Part shown: positions 10,578 through 17,506 of the stretch, piece after piece
Layout: every line of letters starts with the position of its first letter
How positions within the stretch are numbered: the first letter of the stretch is position 1
Source of the DNA: Pseudomonadota bacterium
GTDB lineage: Bacteria > Pseudomonadota > Gammaproteobacteria > Burkholderiales > Burkholderiaceae_C
Assembly (NCBI GenBank): GCA_963205115.1
Contig: CAUJHV010000004.1
Location: 1-64,000, forward strand
DNA length: 64,000 bases
Direction: 5' to 3'
Translations under genes and position numbers: made by a program
Notes under the pieces: generated by a model
What the model saw: only the letters and a program-made list of their open reading frames with translations
Told to the model about the DNA's origin: nothing
The model's database searches: none

Positions 10578-10703
10578 GGATGGGCTCCAGGGATGATCAG
10601 GCGCCGGCAGCGCCGGCTCTTGCAGATGGGGAAGAGGTAGGCGTCGGGCACCACAGCCCGGTCTGGCGGACCCCTGCCGGGTTGACGCCGCGCCATGCAG
10701 GCA

Positions 10704-11684
10704 TCACTCCAGCCGGATCTTGCGCGTTCGAATGACGTTTGACCACTTGGTGGCCTCGCCCTTCACGTAGGCCGCAAATTCGGCGGGGCCGCGCGGCTGC
10801 ACATCCGACCCCGCGCCCGCAAAGCGCGCCTTGACCTCGGCCTGGGACAGCACCTGCGCCAGCGTGGCCGACAGCCGCTCGACGATCTCTCGCGGCATGC
10901 CTGCCGGGCCGACCAGGCCCTGGTAACCCACGGCCTCCATGGCGCCCAGGCCCTGCTCGCGCACCGTGGCCACGTCCGGCAGGTTGGGGTCGCGGCGGGG
11001 ACCGGTGACCGCCAGCGCCTTCAGCCGCCCGCCCTTGACCTGCGGCAGCAGCACCGTGCCGGCGTCGATCAGCAGGTGCGTCTGGCCGCCGATGAGGTCC
11101 TGCACCGCCGGCGCGCTGCCCTTGTAGGGCACGTGCAGCAGGTCCAGGCCCGCCACGGCATTGAGCAGTTCGCCGTTGAGGTGCGTGGACGCGCCGATGC
11201 CGCCGCTGGCGAAATTCGCCTTGCCGGCGTTGGCGCGGGCCCAGTCGATGAAGCCCTTCAAGTCCTTGGCCGGGTGGTCGGCGCGCGTGGCGGCGATATA
11301 GCCGGCCTCGGCGATCTGGCCGATGTAGGTGAACTGCTCCAGCGGGTCATAGGGCTGGCGCGCCTGCAGGTAGGGCGCGATCGAGAACGGGCCGGTGTTG
11401 GCCACCAGCAGCGTGTAGCCGTCGGGTGCCGTGCGCGTCAGTTCGGTGGCGGCCAGCACGCCGCCGGCGCCGGGTTTGTACTCGATGACCACGGGCTGGC
11501 CCAGCGCCGCCTCCAGCCCGGGCTGGATGGCGCGCGCGGTGAAATCGATGCCGCCGCCAGGCGGAAAACCGACGATGAGCTTGATCGGCCGCGAAGGCCA
11601 GGCCGGCTGCGCGAATCCACGCGCAGACCACAGGGTGCCCAGGGGCATCAGCCCCAGGGCGCGGGCGACGGTACGGCGTTTCAT
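10704..11684 (-). CDS. Bug-family tripartite tricarboxylate transporter binding protein
   Basis: A 326-residue periplasmic binding protein of the TctC/Bug family. The twin-arginine-like or Sec leader MKRRTVARALGLMPLGTLWS is followed by WPSRPIKLIVGFPPGGGIDF, the family's N-terminal signature. Later motifs include YKPGAGGVLAATELTRTAPD and LHVPYKGSAPAVQDLIGGQ. Such proteins bind carboxylates such as citrate or aromatic and sugar acids. No TctA/TctB membrane genes are nearby, so this is an orphan that must borrow a membrane component elsewhere or act as a sensor. It lies between the GntR/UTRA regulator and the aldolase. A sulfonated carboxylate ligand is possible but unproven. Confidence 0.9.
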   Translation of the reverse strand: MKRRTVARALGLMPLGTLWSARGFAQPAWPSRPIKLIVGFPPGGGIDFTARAIQPGLEAALGQPVVIEYKPGAGGVLAATELTRTAPDGYTLLVANTGPFSIAPYLQARQPYDPLEQFTYIGQIAEAGYIAATRADHPAKDLKGFIDWARANAGKANFASGGIGASTHLNGELLNAVAGLDLLHVPYKGSAPAVQDLIGGQTHLLIDAGTVLLPQVKGGRLKALAVTGPRRDPNLPDVATVREQGLGAMEAVGYQGLVGPAGMPREIVERLSATLAQVLSQAEVKARFAGAGSDVQPRGPAEFAAYVKGEATKWSNVIRTRKIRLE

Positions 11685-11768
11685 GCGGGTCTCCTGGAAG
11701 TCATCGGCGGTGCCCTTGGCCGCGGTCGATTCGGGGCGGGTCCTGCGTCACGCCGCACGCGGCGGCCA

Positions 11769-12575
11769 TCAGCCCGTGCCCTCGGGCCGCGACAGCACGT
11801 GCACGTAATCGTGCCGCGCCGTGTTGATCGTCGATACCCGGTATTCCACGGGCCGGTCGCCGAAACCCAGCGCCGTGCGGCGCACCTGCATCACCGGCGC
11901 GCCCGGGCTCACGCCCAGCACGCGCGCGGCCGTGCGGTCGGCGGCCACGGCGCGCGCACGCTCGGCGGCCCGCACGACGGTGATGCCGAAGCCGCTCTGG
12001 TAGAGCTGGTAGATGGTGCCGGGGCGCTCGCGCAGGCGGCGCTCGGTCAGGCCCTTGAACACCTGCGCCGACAGCACGATGCGGTCGTGCACCACGGGCC
12101 GGCCCTGCAGGCTCAGCCGGTTCTCGGCCACCCACACGGCATCGCCCTCCTTCAGGCGCAGCGCCTCGGCGGCCTCGGCCTCGGCGCGCAGGCGCTCGAA
12201 GGACAGCAGCTCGACGACCGGCGATTCGCGCAGGCCGTCACTGCGTTCGACGTGGAAGAACTGGAAGAGGAAGCGCTGCGCATCGTGCATGGCCACGAAG
12301 GTGCCGCGGCCCTGGTGGCGCACGAGGATGTGGTCGGCCACCAGTTCGTCCACCGCGCGGCGCACGGTGCCGATGGACACGCCCAGCGATGCGGACAGGC
12401 GCGTCTCGCTGGGCAGCGCGGTGCCCGCGGGCCAGCCGCCGGACTCGATGGCCTGCATCAGCGCGCGCTTGGCCTGGCGGTACAGCGGCAGTGCGCCGGG
12501 GCCGCCGTCCACGCGCGCACCGCTGCCGCCGGGGCTCAGCGCGGCGAGCTGGACGGTGGCGCGGGTGGCTGCCAT
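11769..12575 (-). CDS. GntR/HutC-family regulator (winged helix plus UTRA)
   Basis: A 268-residue regulator when started at ATG 12575; a GTG five codons earlier is possible. The N-terminal winged helix covers about residues 27-95, including LPSETRLSASLGVSIGTVRRAVDEL and the wing VRHQGRGTFVA. The C-terminal UTRA ligand-binding domain spans about 115-260, with MQVRRTALGFGDRPVEYR near its end. It is divergent from the suyA-like gene, with a strong inverted repeat in between (12611-12630), so it most likely controls the sulfolactate-type operon and its own leftward unit. The effector is probably the pathway substrate or an intermediate. Confidence 0.9.
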   Translation of the reverse strand: MAATRATVQLAALSPGGSGARVDGGPGALPLYRQAKRALMQAIESGGWPAGTALPSETRLSASLGVSIGTVRRAVDELVADHILVRHQGRGTFVAMHDAQRFLFQFFHVERSDGLRESPVVELLSFERLRAEAEAAEALRLKEGDAVWVAENRLSLQGRPVVHDRIVLSAQVFKGLTERRLRERPGTIYQLYQSGFGITVVRAAERARAVAADRTAARVLGVSPGAPVMQVRRTALGFGDRPVEYRVSTINTARHDYVHVLSRPEGTG

Positions 12576-12610
12576 GCGGCACTCTAGCACCCGGTATGGC
12601 CCATGTCCTT

Positions 12611-12640
12611 CAAGTCATCTATATGACTTGGTTGACTTGG
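12611..12640. promoter_or_regulatory. Operator with perfect 8-bp inverted repeat plus third half-site
   Basis: CAAGTCAT (12611-12618) and ATGACTTG (12623-12630) are exact reverse complements separated by 4 nt. A further copy of TGACTTGG at 12633-12640 repeats 12624-12631 in direct orientation. The site lies between the divergent GntR/UTRA regulator and suyA, 36 nt upstream of the regulator ATG. It is the obvious candidate binding site for that regulator. Confidence 0.7.
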
Positions 12641-12699
12641 CAATTCGCCCGTCTACCATTCGCGCATCGACACACCCACACGCTGCCAAGGAGGCAACG

Positions 12700-12981
12700 A
12701 TGATTCATTTCGTGCTGCACGACAAGAGCGACTCCGTCGCCGTTGTCGTCGTGGAAGGCGTCAAGGCCGGCATGAAGCTCAAGGGCTGGATCATGGACGA
12801 GGACAAGATGACCTCGGTCACGGCCAAGCAGGACATTCCCATCGGCCACAAGGTGGCGCTGAAGAAGATGGCTGTCGGCGACACCGTCGTCAAGTACGGC
12901 ATCGACATGGGCAAGGTCGTCAAGGCCATTGCGGCGGGCGAACACGCCCACGTACACAACATCAAAACAAAGCGCTGGTGA
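12700..12981 (+). CDS. suyA: (R)-sulfolactate sulfo-lyase small subunit (SAF domain)
   Basis: A 93-residue protein made of a single SAF domain, the small half of split UxaA-family lyases. Visible features are VVVVEGVKAGMKLKGW, AKQDIPIGHKVALKKM and the C-terminus GEHAHVHNIKTKRW, which carries the HVHN motif common to altronate/galactarate-type lyases. A strong Shine-Dalgarno AAGGAGG at 12688-12694 sits 5 nt before ATG 12700. With the large subunit it is proposed to cleave (R)-3-sulfolactate to pyruvate and bisulfite (EC 4.4.1.24). The assignment rests on the split architecture and the slcC-comC neighbours. A generic altronate- or galactarate-type dehydratase subunit is the alternative. Confidence 0.8.
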   Translation: MIHFVLHDKSDSVAVVVVEGVKAGMKLKGWIMDEDKMTSVTAKQDIPIGHKVALKKMAVGDTVVKYGIDMGKVVKAIAAGEHAHVHNIKTKRW

Positions 12982-13024
12982 TGGAGCGGCGCATGGGGCT
13001 ACTGCGCGGGCCGCATGCGTCGTT

Positions 13025-13063
13025 GCAAATCCTCGCCAGGCAGGAAGCCTGGCTGCGGTTTGC
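13025..13063 (+). promoter_or_regulatory. Intercistronic hairpin between the two lyase subunit genes
   Basis: GCCAGGC (13035-13041) pairs perfectly with GCCTGGC (13047-13053) around a 5-nt loop. The stem extends outward, with mismatches, to GCAAA (13025-13029) and TTTGC (13059-13063). It lies in the 148-nt gap between suyA and suyB and may stabilise or separate the unequal subunit messages. Confidence 0.4.
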
Positions 13064-13129
13064 GCCTAGCCTGCGACCCGCTCGCTACGCCCCCTGCACC
13101 ACTCCATTCGATTTCTGAAGGATCGATCC

Positions 13130-14305
13130 ATGTCCGTCATCTCCAAGAAGACCACCTTTCTCGGCTACCGGCGTGAAAACGGCCGTGTGGGCATCCGCAA
13201 CCACGTGATCATCCTGCCGCTGGACGATTTGTCCAATGCAGCGGCGGAGGCCGTGGCGCACAACATCAAGGGGGCGATGGCGATTCCGCACCCGTATGGG
13301 CGGCTGCAGTTCGGCGCCGACCTGGACCTGCATTTCCGCACCCTCATCGGCACGGGCTGCAACCCCAACGTGGCCGCGGTGGTGGTCATCGGCATCGAGG
13401 ACGGCTGGACGCAGAAGGTCGTCGATGGCATCAAGTCCACGGGCAAGCCGGTGGTGGGTTTCGGCATCGAAGGCCACGGCGACCACGACACCATCATGCG
13501 CGCCAGCAAGGCCGCGCGTGAATACGTGCAGTGGGCCAGCGAGAAGCAGCGCGAGAAGTGCAACATCAAGGAACTGTGGGTCAGCACCAAGTGCGGCGAG
13601 AGCGACACCACCAGCGGCTGCGGCGCCAACCCGACGGTCGGCAACGCCTTCGACAAGCTGCACGCGATGGGCAACTACCTGTGCTTCGGTGAAACCACCG
13701 AAATCACCGGCGGCGAGCAGATCGTGGCGGCGCGCTGCAAGAACGACAAGGTGCGCGAGCAGTTCATGTTCATGTTCAACCGCTACCAGGACGTGATCAC
13801 CCGCCACAAGACCAGCGACCTCTCCGACAGCCAGCCGACCAAGGGCAACATCGCCGGCGGCCTGACGACCATCGAGGAAAAGGCGCTGGGCAACATCCAG
13901 AAGATCGGCAAGAAGTGCACGGTCGACGGCGTGATCGACAAGGCCGAGGTGCCCACGCACCCGGGCCTGTGGTTCATGGATTCCTCGTCCGCCGCGGCCG
14001 AGATGGTGACGCTGTGCGCGGCCTCGGGCTACGTGGCGCACTTCTTCCCCACCGGCCAGGGCAACGTGATCGGCAACCCGATCCTGCCGGTCATCAAGAT
14101 CTGCGCCAACCCGCGCACGGTGCGCCTGATGAGCGAGCACATCGACGTCGACAGCTCCGGCCTGCTGCAGCGTGACATCACGCTCGACGAGGCCGGCGAC
14201 CTGCTGCTCGAGTGCATGCTGCGCACGGCCAACGGCCGCCTGACCGCCGCCGAGGCGCTGGGCCACCGCGAGTTCGTGCTGACGCGCCTGTACGAAAGCG
14301 CCTGA
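13130..14305 (+). CDS. suyB: (R)-sulfolactate sulfo-lyase large subunit (UxaA family)
   Basis: A 391-residue catalytic subunit of the altronate/galactarate dehydratase (UxaA) superfamily. It starts [20 protein letters not shown], the family N-terminal signature, and has conserved cysteines in [23 protein letters not shown] and ITLCAASG-like contexts. Canonical altronate dehydratases, as I recall, read CGGSDxxSGxTANP at the second site. Here it is [14 protein letters not shown], which points to a different substrate. The stand-alone SAF subunit upstream and the slcC-comC pair downstream match sulfolactate sulfo-lyase, which releases pyruvate and sulfite. RBS AAGGA precedes ATG 13130. The alternative is an uncharacterised sugar-acid dehydratase. 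Confidence 0.8.
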   Translation: MSVISKKTTFLGYRRENGRVGIRNHVIILPLDDLSNAAAEAVAHNIKGAMAIPHPYGRLQFGADLDLHFRTLIGTGCNPNVAAVVVIGIEDGWTQKVVDGIKSTGKPVVGFGIEGHGDHDTIMRASKAAREYVQWASEKQREKCNIKELWVSTKCGESDTTSGCGANPTVGNAFDKLHAMGNYLCFGETTEITGGEQIVAARCKNDKVREQFMFMFNRYQDVITRHKTSDLSDSQPTKGNIAGGLTTIEEKALGNIQKIGKKCTVDGVIDKAEVPTHPGLWFMDSSSAAAEMVTLCAASGYVAHFFPTGQGNVIGNPILPVIKICANPRTVRLMSEHIDVDSSGLLQRDITLDEAGDLLLECMLRTANGRLTAAEALGHREFVLTRLYESA

Positions 14306-14321
14306 GGCGCATCCCACGGCC

Positions 14322-15257
14322 ATGCGCATCGTCATCACGGAATTCATGGACGAGCGCGCGGTCAGCGCGCTGCGTGCCAAGCACGAGGTGCTGTACGACC
14401 CGACGATGGTCGACGACGCGCCGCGGCTGCTGGCGGAAGCCGCCAATTGCGACGCGCTGGTCGTGCGCAACCGCACGCAGGTGCGCGGCGCGCTGCTGGC
14501 CGCGGTGCCCGCGCGCTGCCGCGTGGTCGGGCGCCTGGGCGTGGGCCTGGACAACATCGACGTGCCGGCCTGCGAAGCGCGCGGGCTGCCCGTCATCCCG
14601 GCCACAGGGGCCAACGCCCTGTCGGTGGCCGAATACGTGGTGGGCACCGCGATGCTGCTGCTGCGCGGCGCCTACCAGTCCACGCCGGCCGTCGCCGCCG
14701 GAAAGTGGCCGCGCACGGCGCTGTCCAACGGTCGCGAGATCGGCGGCAAGGTGCTGGGCCTGATCGGCTTCGGCTCGATCGGCCAGCTCACCGCGCGCCT
14801 GGCCACGGGCTTGGGCATGGAAGTCATCGCCTTCGACGCGATGCTCGACAGCGACCACCCGGCCTATGAGCAGGCCGGCGTGCGCGCGGCCGGTCTCGAA
14901 GAAGTGATGACGATGAGCGACGTGCTGAGCCTGCACGTGCCGCTGGTCGAATCCACGCGCGGGCTGCTCAACGCCGCGCGCATCGCCGCGATGAAGCCGG
15001 GCGCCATCCTCATCAACACCGCACGCGGTGGCATCGTCGACGAGGTCGCGCTGGCGCAGGCCCTGCGCAGCGGCCACCTGGGCGGCGCGGCCATCGACGT
15101 CTTCGGCGCCGAGCCGCTGCCGGCATCGCCGCATTTCGAGGGCTGCCCCAACCTCGTGCTCACGCCGCATGTGGCTGGCGTCACGGCCGAGGCGAACGAG
15201 CGCGTGAGTTTCCTCATTGCACAGAAGGTCGACGAGTTGCTGGGAGCCGCGCGATGA
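14322..15257 (+). CDS. slcC: D-2-hydroxyacid dehydrogenase, probable (S)-sulfolactate dehydrogenase
   Basis: A 311-residue NAD-dependent dehydrogenase of the D-isomer-specific 2-hydroxyacid family. It shows the substrate loop VGRLGVGLDNIDVP, the Rossmann motif GLIGFGSIGQ (glycines near 147-152), catalytic Arg in INTARGG (about 233), Glu in DVFGAEPLP and the catalytic His in LTPHVAGV (about 281). It follows suyB by 16 nt and overlaps the next gene by 4 nt. In sulfolactate degraders SlcC oxidises (S)-sulfolactate to sulfopyruvate (EC 1.1.1.310), which ComC reduces to the (R)-form used by SuyAB. That role is inferred from synteny; phosphoglycerate or hydroxypyruvate activity is the alternative. 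Confidence 0.82.
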   Translation: MRIVITEFMDERAVSALRAKHEVLYDPTMVDDAPRLLAEAANCDALVVRNRTQVRGALLAAVPARCRVVGRLGVGLDNIDVPACEARGLPVIPATGANALSVAEYVVGTAMLLLRGAYQSTPAVAAGKWPRTALSNGREIGGKVLGLIGFGSIGQLTARLATGLGMEVIAFDAMLDSDHPAYEQAGVRAAGLEEVMTMSDVLSLHVPLVESTRGLLNAARIAAMKPGAILINTARGGIVDEVALAQALRSGHLGGAAIDVFGAEPLPASPHFEGCPNLVLTPHVAGVTAEANERVSFLIAQKVDELLGAAR

Positions 15258-16252
15258 AGATGAGCCTGGCGGACGCCCGCGCGCTGGTCAGCGGTGCGCT
15301 GCAGCGCGCCGGCGCCAGTGTGGCGATGGCCGACAGCACCGCCCGTGCGCTGGTGCTGGCCGAGTCGCAAGGCCTGGGCTCGCACGGGCTCTCCCGTGTG
15401 GCGCAATACACCACGCACCTGCGCAACGGTCGTGCCGACGGCACTGCCGTGCCCGGCATCCGCCACAGCAAGGGCGCGGCCGTCGTCGTGGATGCCGGCG
15501 AAGGCCTGGCCTTTCCGGCCTGCGAGCGCGCCGTCGCCGAAGCGATGGCACGGGCATCGGAACTGGGCGTGGCCTTTGCCGGCGTGGTGCGCAGCCACCA
15601 TTGCGGGGTCGTCGTCGATCACCTGCGGCCTGCCGCCGAAGCGGGCTTCGTCGCGCTGGGATTTGCCAATTCACCCGCGGCCATGCCCGCGGCTGCCGGC
15701 AAACACGCCATCTTCGGCACCGACCCGGTGGCCGCGGTCTTTCCGCGCCGCGGGGCCGACCCGCTGATGATCGACCTGAGCCTGTCGGAAGTCGCGCGCG
15801 GCAAGGTCATGGTGGCCGCCAAGGCCGGTCAGCCGATTCCGCTGGGCTGGGCGCTGGATGCCGAGGGCCGGCCGACCACCGATGCGCAGGCCGCGCTGTC
15901 GGGATCGATGCTGCCGCTGGGCGCTGCGAGTTCGCCCAAGGGCGCGATGCTGGCCTTGATCGTCGAACTGCTGGTCACGGCCGTGATCGGGGCGCACTTC
16001 GGCTATGAGGCCTCGAGCTTCTTCGTCGACGAAGGCAACCGTCCGGGCATCGGCCAGGCTTTCATCGTCATCGACCCCGGCGCACTGGCCGGGCGCGAGC
16101 GTTACCTCGACCGCATCGAGGTGCTGATCACCGAGATGCTGCGCGACGAGGGGGTGCGCCTGCCCGGTGCGCGGCGCGAGGCCCTGCGGCGCAAGGCCGA
16201 GGCCGAAGGCATCGAGGTGCCCGATGCCTGGGTCGCGCAGTGGCGGGCCTAG
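15254..16252 (+). CDS. comC: LDH2-family dehydrogenase, probable (R)-sulfolactate dehydrogenase
   Basis: A 332-residue NAD(P)-dependent oxidoreductase of the malate/L-lactate dehydrogenase-2 fold, unrelated to classical LDH. Visible motifs are AESQGLGSHGLSRV, VRSHHCGVVV (the usual SNHFG-type catalytic His site), FGTDPVAAVFP, MIDLSLSEVARGKV and SSPKGAMLALIVELL. Its ATG overlaps the slcC stop (ATGA), showing translational coupling. With SlcC it would form a two-enzyme racemase that interconverts (S)- and (R)-sulfolactate through sulfopyruvate (ComC, EC 1.1.1.338). The family also holds malate, ureidoglycolate and 2,3-diketogulonate reductases, so the specific role depends on context. Confidence 0.82.
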   Translation: MKMSLADARALVSGALQRAGASVAMADSTARALVLAESQGLGSHGLSRVAQYTTHLRNGRADGTAVPGIRHSKGAAVVVDAGEGLAFPACERAVAEAMARASELGVAFAGVVRSHHCGVVVDHLRPAAEAGFVALGFANSPAAMPAAAGKHAIFGTDPVAAVFPRRGADPLMIDLSLSEVARGKVMVAAKAGQPIPLGWALDAEGRPTTDAQAALSGSMLPLGAASSPKGAMLALIVELLVTAVIGAHFGYEASSFFVDEGNRPGIGQAFIVIDPGALAGRERYLDRIEVLITEMLRDEGVRLPGARREALRRKAEAEGIEVPDAWVAQWRA

Positions 16253-16267
16253 CCTGGATTCGTCCGC

Positions 16268-16291
16268 AAGCACACCGGAAGCCGGTTGCTT
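16268..16291 (+). terminator. Hairpin after comC
   Basis: AAGCACACCGG (16268-16278) pairs with CCGGTTGCTT (16282-16291), with one bulged base and a 3-nt loop. It lies 15 nt after the comC stop and 118 nt before the next gene. There is only a weak downstream T-rich run, so it could be an attenuator or mRNA-stabilising stem rather than a full terminator. Confidence 0.4.
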
Positions 16292-16409
16292 AGCTTCATT
16301 GCGCATGGACTCATGAGCAACGTGTCGTTGGCATTGGCCGCCGCACGTGCCAGTATCCGCGGCGCGGCCTGAACATCGGCCCGCCGAAACCTGAACCCGA
16401 GACCCCGCC

Positions 16410-17390
16410 ATGCACCGTCGATCGCTCCTGTCCACCCTCATCGCCAGCATCGCGCTGGCCGGCGCATCCGCGGCCTGGGCCCAAGCCACCGATTACCCCA
16501 AGGCCGGCGCACCCATCCGCTACGTCGTGCCCTTCCCGCCCGGCGGGCTGACCGACGTCATGGCGCGCCTGGTCGGCCAGCAGCTCGGCGAACGCTGGAA
16601 GGTGCCGGTCAATATCGACAACAAACCCGGCAGCGGCGGTCAGATCGGCGCGGCCGAAGTGGCCAAGGCGCCGGGCGACGGCCAGACGCTGCTGGCCATC
16701 ACGATGGCGCACGCGTCGAATGCCACCTTGTTCAAGGCCAAGGCACCCTTCGACTTTGCGAAAGACCTCAAGCCCGTGGCGCTGCTGGCCGGCAGCCCGA
16801 TGCTGATCGTCGTGCCCGCCAACAGCCCGATCAAGGACTACAAGGACCTGCTCGCCGCGGCCAAGTCGCGCAAGCTCAACGCCGGCTCCAGCGGCAACGG
16901 CACGCCCGTGCACCTGACGCTGGCGCTGTTCAACGACCTGAACAAGACCGACGTGCAGCACGTGCCCTACAAGGGCGGCGCACCCTCGATGAGCGACCTC
17001 ATCGGCGGCCAGCTCGACGTGGTCTTCTCGAACTTCCCCGAGAGCATCGCGCACGTCAAGAGCGGCAAGCTGCGCGCGCTGGCCATCGCCAGCTCGGCCC
17101 GCCACCCGCTGGTGCCCGACGTGCCCACCACCGCCGAAGCCGGCCAGCCGCAACTGGCGGTCGAGAACTGGACCGCCGTGATGGTGCCCGGCACGACGCC
17201 GGACGCCATCGTCGCGAAGCTGTCATCGGAGGTGGTCGCCATCATGGCCACGCCCGATCTGCAGGAGCGTGCACGCACGCAAGGCTTCCGCATCGACGCG
17301 CGGCCCGCCGCCGCCTTCGCGCCCTTCCTGAAGGACGAGGTCGAACGCTGGGCGCGCATCATCACGTCGGCCAAGATTTCCGGGGAATAG
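16410..17390 (+). CDS. Second Bug-family tricarboxylate-type binding protein
   Basis: A 326-residue periplasmic protein of the TctC/Bug family. A Sec signal peptide (about 1-25) ends ASAAWAQA. It is followed by the family signature IRYVVPFPPGGLTDVMARLV, then INNKPGSGG-like NIDNKPGSGGQIGAAEVAKA and HVPYKGGAPSMSDLIGGQLD. It is on the same strand as the sulfolactate genes, 157 nt after comC, and may be the substrate receptor for them. No TctA/TctB genes follow: the next gene is convergent. Sulfolactate clusters elsewhere are reported to use tripartite carriers, which fits, but here the membrane subunits must be encoded outside the window. Confidence 0.9.
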   Translation: MHRRSLLSTLIASIALAGASAAWAQATDYPKAGAPIRYVVPFPPGGLTDVMARLVGQQLGERWKVPVNIDNKPGSGGQIGAAEVAKAPGDGQTLLAITMAHASNATLFKAKAPFDFAKDLKPVALLAGSPMLIVVPANSPIKDYKDLLAAAKSRKLNAGSSGNGTPVHLTLALFNDLNKTDVQHVPYKGGAPSMSDLIGGQLDVVFSNFPESIAHVKSGKLRALAIASSARHPLVPDVPTTAEAGQPQLAVENWTAVMVPGTTPDAIVAKLSSEVVAIMATPDLQERARTQGFRIDARPAAAFAPFLKDEVERWARIITSAKISGE

Positions 17391-17394
17391 GCCG

Positions 17395-17497
17395 GCGCAG
17401 GGGCCGTCCCCTGCGCGCGGCCCTGAGCCTCAGCCACCGGACACGAGATGTCCGGTGGCCTTCGGCAGGCACAGGGCTCCACGCAGGTGGAGCCCTG
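17395..17497. terminator. Three tandem perfect stem-loops in a convergent gap
   Basis: Three hairpins follow each other: GCGCAGGGG/CCCCTGCGC (17395-17403 with 17408-17416), GCCACCGGACA/TGTCCGGTGGC (17433-17443 with 17449-17459) and CAGGGCTCCAC/GTGGAGCCCTG (17472-17482 with 17487-17497). All stems are perfect (9-11 bp) with 4-5 nt loops. They fill the gap between the rightward binding-protein gene and the leftward acyl-CoA ligase gene and probably stop transcription from both sides. None has a strong T-tract. Confidence 0.65.
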
Positions 17498-17506
17498 AGT
17501 CCAGCC

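Noticed and set aside
12700-14305. Reading the split lyase as altronate or galactarate dehydratase
   Set aside because: The family is right, but uronate genes are absent, the second-site motif differs from the canonical one, and the slcC-comC neighbours fit sulfolactate better. Kept as the stated alternative.
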